DNA of 64,000 nucleotides from Stigmatella aurantiaca (GTDB lineage Bacteria; Myxococcota; Myxococcia; Myxococcales; Myxococcaceae). The notes beneath the pieces were generated by a model. It ran no database searches. It was given only the letters and a program-made list of their open reading frames with translations, and was not told where the DNA came from. Each line of letters begins with the position of its first letter. Position 1 is the stretch's first letter. The DNA lies in contig NZ_FOAP01000004.1 in the NCBI RefSeq assembly GCF_900109545.1, positions 1 through 64,000 of the forward strand. Direction: 5' to 3'. The position numbers and the translations under genes are program-made. This document shows positions 16,214 through 24,829 of this stretch, one piece after another.

Positions 16214-17662
16214 CTACGGGGCAGGCATCCAGGCCAGACCCAAGTTCCTGCTGCTGCCCGAGTTCACGTTTTGGCTATCGCTGCCGTCGGCCAGATTGGC
16301 GCTCCGGACCGCTTGCGCCAGCCAATCCGCCCAATACAGCCGCCCGGCCGTGACATCGATGGCAATCCCGTGCACCGTGGTCTGGTTGGTCACCAGGGGG
16401 GTGGCGTTGGAGCCGTCCAGGTTGGCGACATAGAGACTGTTGCCGCGGGTCGAGTAGTACACCTTCCCGCCGCTCGGGTCGACCGCCAGGCCTACGCCCA
16501 GCCCGCCCAGGTTTGAAGCGAGGGTCTCCAGGTTGGCACCATCGAGATTGAATCGTACGAGCTTGGTGTTGTTGTAGGTAATGGCATACACCTTGCCGCT
16601 CGGGACATCGAACGCGAGGGCAGATGGGCTATCAATGCCGCCGACGACCTGCGTTGGATTGCTGCCGTCCAGCTCGGCGCGCATGATCCGTTTCCCGGTG
16701 AAATCGGACCAGTACAGCTTGCGGTTCGTCGAATCGACTGCCAGCCCAGAGGGGTAGCCTCCGTTCTCCACGATATCGACCGGGTTCGCCCCCTCACTGT
16801 CCGCTCGAACGATGGCGCTGTCGCGGTTGTAGAAGAGGGTACGGGTGACCGGGTCGGTGGCGACGGAACCTGACCCGCTGATGCCGGTCGTGAGCTCAAT
16901 CGCATTCGTGCCGTTCACGCCAACCCTCCATAGCGAGCCGGAGGCAGTCATCCAGTAGAGGCTCGCAAGACCGGTGACGTCGACCGCGAAGGTGGTGGAG
17001 GTGGTGGCGGAGCCGTCACTCACCGAGAGGGTGATGGTGGTGGAGCCGCTGGCGCTGGCGGAGGGGACGACGTTGACGGTGCGGTTGGCGCCAGATCCGC
17101 CGAGGACGAGATGGCTGGGGTCGTTAGGCACCAGGCTGGTATTGGAGGAAGTGGCGGTGACCGTGAGGCTGTCGGCGGCGGTTTCCACGTCTCCCACGGT
17201 GAAGGCCAGGTCGCCGGTCGAGCTGCCAGCAGTGATGCGCTGGTTGGCCACTGGGGAGATGGTGGGGACGTCGTTCACTGGCGTGACGGTGAGGGTCACC
17301 GTGGCCTGGGCGCTTTGGCCCTTGCTGTCGGTGGCGCGGAAGGTGACGGCATCTTCGCCAGTGTAGTCGGCGCCAGGGGTGTAGATGACGAAGCCATCGG
17401 CGCTGATCTCACTCAGCGTGCCGTGGTCCGGCGCGTCGTCGATACTGAAAGCGAGTGCCCCGTTGCCACTGGCCGACAGGTGTACCTCGACGGGCGTGTC
17501 TTCCGCCGTCTCGCGGGTGGCATTCTGGGCCACCGGCGGTCCGTTGGCCGACGGTGCGCTGTCGCTACAAGCGGCGAAGGTGCTGGCAACCAGGCCAAGC
17601 ACCAGTCCGGCGCGCAATGCGGTGGCTGGCGCTGCGAGCCACCTGTGAATCAAATATGACAT
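16214..17662 (-). CDS. lipoprotein with cadherin-like domains and YWTD beta-propeller
   Basis: ATG 17662 (GAGGAG upstream) gives 482 residues. The signal ends in the lipobox FAAC. Residues about 35-130 form a Big_9/cadherin-like unit (AEDTPVEV, DGFVIYTPGADYTGEDAVTF, VTVTPVNDVP). A second Ig-like module with a Ser/Thr-rich strand pattern follows to about 240. The C-terminal 240 residues are a six-bladed propeller of LDL-receptor class B type, with repeated KLYWSDFTGKRIMRAELDG-like units. The protein is likely displayed on the outer membrane and binds a protein or glycan. It heads a three-gene set with a membrane protein and a lysozyme-like protein. Confidence 0.8.
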   Translation of the reverse strand: MSYLIHRWLAAPATALRAGLVLGLVASTFAACSDSAPSANGPPVAQNATRETAEDTPVEVHLSASGNGALAFSIDDAPDHGTLSEISADGFVIYTPGADYTGEDAVTFRATDSKGQSAQATVTLTVTPVNDVPTISPVANQRITAGSSTGDLAFTVGDVETAADSLTVTATSSNTSLVPNDPSHLVLGGSGANRTVNVVPSASASGSTTITLSVSDGSATTSTTFAVDVTGLASLYWMTASGSLWRVGVNGTNAIELTTGISGSGSVATDPVTRTLFYNRDSAIVRADSEGANPVDIVENGGYPSGLAVDSTNRKLYWSDFTGKRIMRAELDGSNPTQVVGGIDSPSALAFDVPSGKVYAITYNNTKLVRFNLDGANLETLASNLGGLGVGLAVDPSGGKVYYSTRGNSLYVANLDGSNATPLVTNQTTVHGIAIDVTAGRLYWADWLAQAVRSANLADGSDSQNVNSGSSRNLGLAWMPAP

Positions 17663-17764
17663 GAACTCTCCTCGTGGTACGCCCGACTTAGGCGATGGAA
17701 ACGCGGAACGCCAGGTTCTGCGACGGCGTGGCAGATGGCTCCGGGGTGGGCATGGCACGAGGGG

Positions 17765-17968
17765 TCACGTCACTCGCGAGATGGCGGGCGGGTGCCAATC
17801 TGCATTGATCGCTTCCTGCTTCGGCGAGTACAGCCGCATGGTGAGGTTGAACGCGCCCTGCTGTGGTGCCGGCAGCCAGTTCGACCGCCTCGAATCGGTC
17901 TCGTCCATGGAGCGCTCGACGTACACCGTCACGGAGCCATCGGACTCGGTCAGGTTGTTTCGCGTGCC
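17765..17968 (-). pseudogene. DUF1214 protein C-terminal fragment
   Basis: The minus-strand frame ending at 17765 reads DGSVTVYVERS, then SNWLPAP, then FNLTMRLYSPKQEAI and WHPPAISRV. This is the conserved C-terminus of DUF1254/DUF1214 proteins (typically DGSxTxYI, NWLPAP, F-xxxRLYxPK, W-PPxxxR). Only the last ~65 residues are present. Upstream sequence switches to a transposase in another frame at about 17955-17970. The remainder of the gene is absent from the window. Confidence 0.65.
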
Positions 17969-18132
17969 AACGCTACGGCTTGGCCGATGGCGTACACCGA
18001 GAGGCTGGCCGCGTGGATGACTCCCAACGTGGCCAAGGACAGCGACAGCACTCGCTTGGCGTGCATGTCTTCCCCGAACAAGCTCTGGAGGAAGGTATGA
18101 ACCTGCTGCTCGTTGATGGCCGATGACCTCAC
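17950..18132 (-). mobile_element. IS4-type transposase fragment
   Basis: The 60-residue reading contains VHTFLQSLFGEDMHAKRVLS and LATLGVIHAASLSVYAIGQ, which match a conserved stretch of IS4-family transposases common in myxobacteria. It breaks off at LARETT and no catalytic DDE residues are present. Neither end of an intact IS is seen; the left break runs straight into the DUF1214 fragment. Confidence 0.6.
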
Positions 18133-18190
18133 CGCCCAAGTAGTGCCCGAGGCACCCTGCTTGCCTGCCTGCCCGCAAGATGAGGGGATG

Positions 18191-18216
18191 CCTCAGGTCC
18201 TCCTCGGCACCTGAGG
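18191..18216. repeat. inverted repeat CCTCAGGT / ACCTGAGG
   Basis: Two 8-nt arms are separated by 10 nt. It lies in the scar region upstream of the transposase fragment and could be an old terminator or an IS-related end; neither can be decided. Confidence 0.35.
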
Positions 18217-18274
18217 TAGCTTGCCCAGGGGATATCTCGAAGGAACAGGCCCCCTGGGCCGTGCCGCGTGGGGA

Positions 18275-18447
18275 CTACTGGCGCGTCAGTGTAGCAGCCA
18301 CGCGCGTCAGCTCGCACTCGCTGGCGCCGCTGAGCACCTCCAAGAACCCGTCGGCCAGGCCGGCTTGTTGGTGCTGATCGTGCCCAGCAGGTAGGTGGTT
18401 CCCGCCGACTCCGCGGCTTGATTCACCACCATCGTCACCGTTCTTAG
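18275..18447 (-). pseudogene. unidentified frame-shifted gene end
   Basis: The minus strand reads plausibly as VTMVVNQAAESAGTTYLLG, then continues after a one-base frame change as ADGFLEVLSGASECELTRVA to a TAG at 18275-18277. The codon choice looks gene-like on each side of the shift, but no family is recognised. It may be the tail of a gene destroyed with its neighbours. Confidence 0.25.
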
Positions 18448-18454
18448 AATTTGA

Positions 18455-20623
18455 TCATTTCGCGGGTGCCATGGCGGGTTTCACCGGCCGGTATTTCACG
18501 CCCAGCTCGCTGAAGAAGAAGGCGTAGATGTCTGCCATCTCGTCGATCTTCTCGGACAGGGGTGAGCCCATTCCGTGGCCGCCCCCGGCCGCGCGCAGGA
18601 GGATCCGGCCCTTGCCGCCCGTGGCTGCTTGCAGGCGCGCCACCATCTTCCGTGAGTGGAATGGATCCACCCGGGGATCATTGGCGCCCGAGGTGAACAG
18701 CACCGGCGGGTATTTCGTGCCGTCCACGACGTGGTGGTAGGGCGAATACGCGGAGAGCGCCTGGAACTGCTCCGGGTTTTTCACCGAGCCATACTCGGTG
18801 GTGTTGAACTGTCCATTGGGCGTGAGTTCCACGCGCAGCATGTCGTAGATGCCCACGCGCGCCACGACGGCGCCAAACATCTCCGGGTGCTGGGTGAGCT
18901 CCGCCCCCATCAGCAGCCCTCCGTTGCTGCCACCCTGGATGCCCAGCTTCTTCGGCTGGGTGTACTTCTTGTCCACCAGGAGCTTCGCGCAGGCATAGAA
19001 ATCATCGAAGACATTCTGCTTCTTCGTGAGCGAGCCGTTGGCGTGCCATTCCTCGCCAAACTCCGAGCCGCCGCGCAGGTTGGCGATGGCGATGATGCCT
19101 CCCTGCTCCAGCCACGCGATGTTGCTCCGGTTGAAGCCCGGCGTGATGGAGACGTTGAAGCCGCCGTAGCCCGTCAGCAGGGTGGGCGTGTTGCCGGTGA
19201 GCTTCACCCCCCGGGGCTTGAGGATGGTCAGCGGAATCCGGGTGCCATCCTTGGAGATGGCCTCCTCCCGGATGACCTCCGTGTCTCCAATGTCCCGGGG
19301 AGACGTCTGGGCCAGCGCCGTCTTGGTGACCTTTCTCTCCTTCGCCGAGAAGCGGTACCAGGCCTGGGGCTCCACGTTGCTGGTGTTGGAGAAGAGGATG
19401 TCATCGCCGTCCTGGCGCACCAGGGCGCCCACGGCGGACACCGGCAGCGTGGGGACGGTCCCCAGCGGCTGTCCCTTCAGGTCCACCATGCGCAGCTGGG
19501 AGGGGCCGCCGAGCTGCTCGATGAGGTAGATCCTCCCCGGGGTGGGCAGGAGATCCTGCAGGGCCGCCGGGCCCTCGGGGACGAGCACCGTGGCCTTGTC
19601 CAGCGAGGGCGTGGCCAGGGCCAGCCGCAACAGCTTGCCGCGCGGCGCATCCTTGCGAGACAGCAGGTACAGCGCCCCGTCCTCGCCAAAGTGGGTGCCC
19701 ACCACCTTGTCCTCGTACTTCGAGAGCTGGGTCCACTGGCCCGAGGGGCCGAAGAGGTACAGGGCGAACTCGCCCCCGTCGCCATTGGCCACCAGGGCGG
19801 TGGTGTACCGGCCGTCCTCGGAGGTCTCCAACTGCGTCATGGCGATGCGGGGGAAGTCCTTGCCCAGCGCGTAGGTGTCCTTCTCGGTGGGGGTGCCCAG
19901 CCGGTGGAAGTACACCTGCTGGAAGAAGTTCAGGTCCTCCTCGGCGCGCTCCGTGCCCCGCGGGTAGCGCGTGTAGAAGTAGCCCTTGCCATCCGCGCTC
20001 CACGCGAGGCTGCCCCCCGCCGTGCCGCCGTTCACCCGGGGCACCACCTCGCCTGGAACTGGCTTGCCCGTGGCCACGTCGTAGACGTGGACATCCCCGC
20101 TCTCCGTGCCGTTCTTCGACAGGGAGATGGCCACCTTCTGGCCGTCCCGCGAGGGCTTGTAGAAGTCGATGGCCGTCTGGCCGGAGGGGTCCAGCTCCAT
20201 CGGATCCAGCAGGACGCGCTCGTGGGCGAGGTTCTCCCCGCTGCCCAGCACCACCAGCAGCGGCTGCTGCCGGGGCGGCTGGCTCTTGAGCGCGAACAGC
20301 GTGCCCCCCGCCTTCGTCAGGAAGAAGTGGCCGGGGGACTCCCAGCCGAGCAGCGTGCTGACGCGCTGGCGGATCTCCTTGCGCCCCGGCAGCTTGTCCA
20401 GCACCGCCCGGGTATGAGCGTTCTGCCCGTGCGTCCATTCCTGCACCGCGGGCTCGTTGGACTCGAGCCACTGGTACGGGTCCTCCACCTGGGTGCCATG
20501 GTAGGTGTCCACCACGGGCTTCTTCTCCGCCACGGGGGGTTTGGGCGCGCTGCCGACCTTGGCGGCCAGCGTGGCGAAGGGCAGCAACAACGCGAACGAG
20601 GCGAGGGTGAGCTTGGAGGACAA
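18455..20623 (-). CDS. prolyl oligopeptidase, S9A family, exported
   Basis: The start is a TTG at 20623 with AGGAG 6 nt upstream; no ATG fits, and the reading continues open far upstream only because of base composition. The 722-residue protein begins SSKLTLASFALLLPFATLA, a signal peptide, then the family entry DTYHGTQVEDPYQWLE. A seven-bladed propeller spans about residues 100-440. The alpha/beta-hydrolase domain carries GGSNGG (nucleophile Ser), GANDPRVDP (Asp) and GGGHGMG (His). It cleaves after proline in short peptides, likely in the periplasm or outside. The gene ends a minus-strand run and follows the PBP4-like gene by 32 nt. Confidence 0.9.
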   Translation of the reverse strand: MSSKLTLASFALLLPFATLAAKVGSAPKPPVAEKKPVVDTYHGTQVEDPYQWLESNEPAVQEWTHGQNAHTRAVLDKLPGRKEIRQRVSTLLGWESPGHFFLTKAGGTLFALKSQPPRQQPLLVVLGSGENLAHERVLLDPMELDPSGQTAIDFYKPSRDGQKVAISLSKNGTESGDVHVYDVATGKPVPGEVVPRVNGGTAGGSLAWSADGKGYFYTRYPRGTERAEEDLNFFQQVYFHRLGTPTEKDTYALGKDFPRIAMTQLETSEDGRYTTALVANGDGGEFALYLFGPSGQWTQLSKYEDKVVGTHFGEDGALYLLSRKDAPRGKLLRLALATPSLDKATVLVPEGPAALQDLLPTPGRIYLIEQLGGPSQLRMVDLKGQPLGTVPTLPVSAVGALVRQDGDDILFSNTSNVEPQAWYRFSAKERKVTKTALAQTSPRDIGDTEVIREEAISKDGTRIPLTILKPRGVKLTGNTPTLLTGYGGFNVSITPGFNRSNIAWLEQGGIIAIANLRGGSEFGEEWHANGSLTKKQNVFDDFYACAKLLVDKKYTQPKKLGIQGGSNGGLLMGAELTQHPEMFGAVVARVGIYDMLRVELTPNGQFNTTEYGSVKNPEQFQALSAYSPYHHVVDGTKYPPVLFTSGANDPRVDPFHSRKMVARLQAATGGKGRILLRAAGGGHGMGSPLSEKIDEMADIYAFFFSELGVKYRPVKPAMAPAK

Positions 20624-20655
20624 GCAGGACTCCTGGCTGCGGTGAGGGGTGAGGA

Positions 20656-22137
20656 CTACTGAAGCGGCAGGTGGATCAGCGCCTCCGCGAACCGGTCGAA
20701 CACTTCGTTGGCCGAGAGCGCGGGCTGCTCGTCCATGTTGCCCAGCATCAGGGCGAAGACCACGCGGGGGTGTTCCAGGTCTCCGGGGCGCTCGGCGATG
20801 CCCACGAAGGCCTTCTGGCTGGAGAGCGTGCCTGTCTTGGCCCGGATGCGCCCCAGGCTCTGCGCCGACAGGCGGCGGTTGGCCAGCGTCCCATCCACCC
20901 CGGCGATGGGCAGGCTGTCCGCGAGCGCGGGGCCGTAGGACTCCCGCAGGCCCGTGAAGAGCACCTGCACGAGCCCCCGGGGCGAGGCGAGGTTGTAGCG
21001 CGACAGGCCGCTGCCATCCACGGGCCGCAGCTCCCGGGAGGAGATGCCGCGCCGGGCCAGCTCCTCGCCCAGGGCCGCGCGCAGGGCGGAGAAGCTCTCG
21101 TTGCCCGTGCGCTCGCGCGCGAAGCGCAGGCCCAGCCGGTCCGCGTAGAGGTTGAGGGATTCCTTGTTGGTCGCCTTCACCAGCTCGCTGAGCGGCGGGC
21201 TGATCAGCTCCAGCAGGCTCTGGCGGGTCGGCGCGGCGGGGCTGGCGGCGGCCCCCCGCACGGGGAGGCGGGTGAGGCCCTTGCGCGCGAGCGCGTCCTC
21301 CACGCAGGCGGTGAAGAGGGCCTGGGGATCGTCGATGGACAGGCGCAGCGAGGCGGCCCGGGGGCACTGGTCCGAGGCCGAGCGCCACACGCACTGGACG
21401 CCCGGGGCGCCTCGGGCCCGGAGGCAGGCCAGGCCGGGCTTGGTGGCGCTCGTGTCGAGCCGTAGGGTGGTGGGGAAGGTGGCGAATGGGGGAGAGACCT
21501 GGACGACGGGCGGCTCGGCGCAGGCCGTTCCGTCCGGGCGCACCAGGGCCAGGTCCACCACGTTCTCCCGGAAGACGAAGGGCGTGGGGGGCGCGCTCAT
21601 GGCGTACGCGGCATCGTCCCAGGCCCAGCCCGGCCCCAGCGGCCCTTCCACGTCCGTGTCGGGGGCCTGGATGCGCAGCGCCCCCCGCCACTGACGGATG
21701 CCCCGGCCCCAGAGCGCCTCGGCGATCTGCTCGCAGGCGGCGCCCGTCTCCGGGAAGCGCCAGGAGCCCAGCGACGGGTCCCCCGAGGACTCCACCACCA
21801 GTTGGCCCTCGAAGAGGGTGCCCTGGTGCGTGCCCTCCAGGAACACCGGGGTGACGAAGCGGAAGTCCGGACCGAGCGCGGCCAGGGCCGAGGAGGTGGA
21901 CACCACCTTCATCGTCGAGGCGGGCAGCAGGCGCACGTGCTCGCGGTGCGAGAAGAGCGGCAGGCCTGTCTGGGCATCCACCACGAGGGCCCCCGCCAGC
22001 GCCCCCTCCTGCTCGATGGCGGACAGGAGCCCCTGCGCGGCCTCGGGCAGGGTGGGCCTGGCGGGACGGCTGGCGCGCGGGCACCCGGAGAGCGCCAGGG
22101 CCGCGAGCAGGAGCGGGACGAGCGGAGCACGGCGCAT
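20656..22137 (-). CDS. dacB: PBP4-type D-alanyl-D-alanine carboxypeptidase/endopeptidase lipoprotein
   Basis: From ATG 22137 the 493-residue product has a lipoprotein signal (ALALSGC, C19). Active-site motifs are LPASTMK (S74 nucleophile, K77), ESLN as SxN box in KATNKESLNLYAD, and IRAKTGTLSS as KTG box. The large insert between SxxK and SxN is diagnostic for the PBP4/S13 class. It trims or cleaves peptidoglycan cross-links in the periplasm; the lipid anchor is unusual compared with soluble E. coli DacB. It is followed by a prolyl oligopeptidase gene and preceded by an unknown gene, all on the same strand. Confidence 0.85.
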   Translation of the reverse strand: MRRAPLVPLLLAALALSGCPRASRPARPTLPEAAQGLLSAIEQEGALAGALVVDAQTGLPLFSHREHVRLLPASTMKVVSTSSALAALGPDFRFVTPVFLEGTHQGTLFEGQLVVESSGDPSLGSWRFPETGAACEQIAEALWGRGIRQWRGALRIQAPDTDVEGPLGPGWAWDDAAYAMSAPPTPFVFRENVVDLALVRPDGTACAEPPVVQVSPPFATFPTTLRLDTSATKPGLACLRARGAPGVQCVWRSASDQCPRAASLRLSIDDPQALFTACVEDALARKGLTRLPVRGAAASPAAPTRQSLLELISPPLSELVKATNKESLNLYADRLGLRFARERTGNESFSALRAALGEELARRGISSRELRPVDGSGLSRYNLASPRGLVQVLFTGLRESYGPALADSLPIAGVDGTLANRRLSAQSLGRIRAKTGTLSSQKAFVGIAERPGDLEHPRVVFALMLGNMDEQPALSANEVFDRFAEALIHLPLQ

Positions 22138-22184
22138 GTCGGCCGGGGACACTAGGCGATGCGCCGGCGGAACGATAGCGCCGC

Positions 22185-23141
22185 TCAGGGCATCCGGTCG
22201 GAGTAGGACACCTGGCCGGAGCCCATGTCCACGAAGCGCCGCCCCGAGGTGCGGTAGAGCGTGGTGCAGAGCGTGCACCGCAGGCGCAGGAAGCCGCCCA
22301 GGGTGGCCGTCGTCCGCCGCTGGGCCAGCGCGGAGAAGCTGGGCAGGTCTGCGTCCTCCAGCCGCCCCTGGCACCGCGGGCAGGCATCGCCCACCGTGGC
22401 GCGCACCGCCGGCTCGCGCATCCGCCGCCAGCGCACCAGGGCCTCCGTGTGGCGGGCAATCGCGCAGTAGGCGTGGTCATGCCAGGACGACTCGCCGAAC
22501 TCGTTCTCGATGGACAGCCCGAGCGCGCCCCGGAACACCGAGACGATGTTGGACTCGGGGCTCATGCTGCCAGCGGACACCCGGTGCCCCTCCAGGAAGC
22601 AGGTGCCCAGGCCCTCGGCGCTGAAGAGCCCCCGCGCCAGCGCCCAGAAGGGGTGGGCAGCGCGCTGGGCCTGCGGGGCCAGCGAGTCCAGCCCGGGCAC
22701 GTCGCGCAGCAGGGGCATGTCGCCGCCGAAGCCGATGCGCGCCTGGCCCTCCGTGGTGGAGACGGACAGCGTGCGGCGCGCCCGGCCGAAGCTCACCGAG
22801 GCCGCCGCGTCCTCGTCATGGATGAGGGCCACGCCCGCGCCGTAATCCCACGCCTCTGGCAGGTCCGGGTGCGTGTTGTGGCAGAAGGCCACGCAGACGA
22901 GCCGGCCCGAGGAGACCGGCGGGCGGGGCAGGGCGGCCACGTCCTCGTCCCGGGCCCGGCCCCAGCTCAGGTCCGGCCCCCCGAAGACCAGGGATTCGTA
23001 GCGCAGCACCGCGCTCTGCACCTGGAAGAGGATCTGCCCGGAGCCGGTGCCGTTCTCCTGGGCTGCGCCCAACAGCGTGGCCCGGCTGACCAGGGCCTCG
23101 GTGAAGGACTCCGCCCATTGCTGGATGGCCGACCGGCTCAT
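22185..23141 (-). CDS. hypothetical protein with C-terminal zinc-ribbon cysteines
   Basis: The 318-residue product is not recognised. It has no signal peptide or membrane helix. Near the C-terminus CPRC (about 263-266) and CTLC (about 295-298) form a split CxxC pair likely to bind zinc. The central part is rich in small residues with several His and Trp (FCHNTHPDLPEAW). The stop is 47 nt before the PBP4 gene, so they may be co-transcribed. Confidence 0.65.
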   Translation of the reverse strand: MSRSAIQQWAESFTEALVSRATLLGAAQENGTGSGQILFQVQSAVLRYESLVFGGPDLSWGRARDEDVAALPRPPVSSGRLVCVAFCHNTHPDLPEAWDYGAGVALIHDEDAAASVSFGRARRTLSVSTTEGQARIGFGGDMPLLRDVPGLDSLAPQAQRAAHPFWALARGLFSAEGLGTCFLEGHRVSAGSMSPESNIVSVFRGALGLSIENEFGESSWHDHAYCAIARHTEALVRWRRMREPAVRATVGDACPRCQGRLEDADLPSFSALAQRRTTATLGGFLRLRCTLCTTLYRTSGRRFVDMGSGQVSYSDRMP

Positions 23142-23263
23142 GGTCCTGAAGGGGTGCCTCGAAGGGGATTGCCAGGATCCTTCAATACAGCTTGTTCTTG
23201 AAAAACCCTGTAGTGCTGTCTGGCATATCCTTTGGGGCGAGGCAAGCGGTGATGCCGCGCGCC

Positions 23264-24010
23264 TCAGTGGGGCAGGTCCAGCTTGACGTGGAAGGTGTAG
23301 GACACGCTCACCGGCTTCCCCTGGTAGTGGACGGGGCGGTAGTGCCGGGACTGGAGCGCGGAGAGGGCCGCGTCATTCATGAAGGGCACGCCTTTGATGA
23401 CGCGGCAGCCGGTGACGGCGCCTTCCTTGGTGATGGTGCAGCGGGCGATGAGCAGGCCCCGGACGCGGGCCTCCAGGGCCTCGCGTGTGTATTCGAGCGG
23501 GGTGCCGGACAGCAGCTGGGGCGGCGTCATGCTGGCGCCGAAGGGCAGGACATCCTCGCCCGAGGCCTGTCCGCCCGCCGGGTCCATGAAGGGAAGGGGC
23601 AGGGCGCCCACGACGCCGCCCTTGTCCACGCCATCCGGGTGGCCTCCCTCCACATAGGGCAGGTCCGAGGGCGGCGCGTCCACCGGGGGCGCGGGGGGCG
23701 TGTCTTCCTTCGGCGTAGGGGGGATGGTGGTGGGCTGCACCACCGTGGTCTGCCGGGGCTTGGGCCTGGGCTGGGGCTTGGGGGCTGCCTCGGGGGTGGA
23801 CGGCGGCGTGGGGCTTCCCCGGGGCGGCTGGGGAGGCACGTGCCGCACGAACTCGAGGACGGGCTCGGGGCGGGGCCCCTGCGGCTCCTGCCGGGTGGTG
23901 AGGAACACGGCGGCGGCCAGAAGCCCCGCGTGCAGGAGCACGGACACCGCGGTGCCCGCGCTGAAACGGCCTGTCCACATTCCCCTGTGCTCGATGACGG
24001 ACTGGAACAT
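23264..24010 (-). CDS. tonB: energy transducer TonB
   Basis: ATG 24010 (GGGAGG upstream) gives 248 residues: a short cytoplasmic part, one membrane helix (about 18-38), a long Pro-rich spacer (PKPQPRPKP, then PTTIPPTPK) and a C-terminal TonB domain. The TonB domain reads ARVRGLLIARCTITKEGAV, then VIKGVPFMNDAALSAL and YTFHVKL. It couples inner-membrane proton force to outer-membrane receptors with ExbB/ExbD, which are not in the window. It lies 93 nt behind the response-regulator gene on the same strand, so it may be the output of, or co-transcribed with, that two-component system. Confidence 0.85.
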   Translation of the reverse strand: MFQSVIEHRGMWTGRFSAGTAVSVLLHAGLLAAAVFLTTRQEPQGPRPEPVLEFVRHVPPQPPRGSPTPPSTPEAAPKPQPRPKPRQTTVVQPTTIPPTPKEDTPPAPPVDAPPSDLPYVEGGHPDGVDKGGVVGALPLPFMDPAGGQASGEDVLPFGASMTPPQLLSGTPLEYTREALEARVRGLLIARCTITKEGAVTGCRVIKGVPFMNDAALSALQSRHYRPVHYQGKPVSVSYTFHVKLDLPH

Positions 24011-24103
24011 CGGATTGCGCCTCCCTTGAACCGGTGTTGCTGCGACACGGTTCAAGGTAGGGAAAAGGCGCGGGGCCATGGCCGTGGCGCGGCCATCGTT
24101 CCG

Positions 24104-24829
24104 TCATGGTTTCGTCATGGCCTCCAGCTCCATCCGGTAGCCCACCCCGCGGATGGTGTGGATGGTGAACCCGGAGGTGCTCGTCCAGCCGAGCTTCTTC
24201 TTGAGGCTGGAGACGAAGTTGTCCACCGTCCGGGGGTCCACCACCACATCCTGGCCCCAGACGGCATCCAGGATTTCCTGCCGGGGCAGGGCGCGGTCCT
24301 GGTGGCGCAGCAGGAAGACGAGCAGGTCGAACTCCGTGCGCGTCAGCTCCACGGGCTCTCCCCCGGGCCGGGAGAGCTGGCGCCGGCCCAGGTCCAGCGA
24401 GAAGCCCGCGAAGCCCATCCGCTCCGGCGGCGGGCTGCCCCCGCGCCGCACGAGCGCCTTCACCCGCGCGAGCAGCTCCCGGAGCCGGTAGGGCTTGGTG
24501 AGGTAGTCCTGGGCGCCCGCCTCGAAGCCCCGGAGGATGTCGTCCTCCAGCGTGCGCGCGGTGAGCATCAGCACCATGCTGCGCAGCCCCGCGGCGCGCA
24601 GCCTGCGGCAGAAGGCATAGCCGTCCTCGCCCGGCAGCATGACGTCGAGGATGAGCAGCGCGAACTCGCGCCCGCGCAAGAGGGCGTCCGCCTCGGCCGT
24701 GCTGGCGGCCGTGGCGACGTCGTAGCCCTCGTCCTGGAGGTTGTCCTGGAGGCCGAGCCGCAGGTTCGCGTCGTCCTCGACGATGAGGATGGAGGGCCGG
24801 GGGCTGGGCTCGGGAGGAAGAAGGGTCAT
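24104..24829 (-). CDS. OmpR/PhoB-type response regulator
   Basis: The 241-residue protein has a receiver domain (EDD at 18-20, phosphoacceptor D62 in LILDVMLPGEDGY, TAR, LTKPY) and a winged-helix DNA-binding domain (ELTRTEFDLLVFLL, RTVDNFVSSLKKKLG, IHTIRGVGYRME). The start overlaps the stop of the histidine kinase gene by ATGA (24826-24829), so the two form a cognate pair. It most likely controls promoters nearby, possibly the following tonB; that target is inference. Confidence 0.95.
   Translation of the reverse strand: MTLLPPEPSPRPSILIVEDDANLRLGLQDNLQDEGYDVATAASTAEADALLRGREFALLILDVMLPGEDGYAFCRRLRAAGLRSMVLMLTARTLEDDILRGFEAGAQDYLTKPYRLRELLARVKALVRRGGSPPPERMGFAGFSLDLGRRQLSRPGGEPVELTRTEFDLLVFLLRHQDRALPRQEILDAVWGQDVVVDPRTVDNFVSSLKKKLGWTSTSGFTIHTIRGVGYRMELEAMTKP

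Larger units (their letters stand above)
17663..18454. other. gene-poor scar region
   Basis: These 790 bases hold no intact gene. On the minus strand they contain three decayed pieces: a DUF1214 C-terminus, an IS4-type transposase fragment, and an unidentified frame-shifted 3' end. A hairpin lies at 18191-18216. The pieces are listed separately. The structure fits an IS insertion followed by deletion. Confidence 0.6.

Noticed and set aside
18455..22480. One 1341-codon open frame covering both the S9 peptidase and the PBP4 region
   Set aside because: The part above 20623 is Ala/Gly/Pro/Arg-rich shadow sequence in another frame of the PBP4 gene. The peptidase has its own TTG start with AGGAG and a signal peptide.
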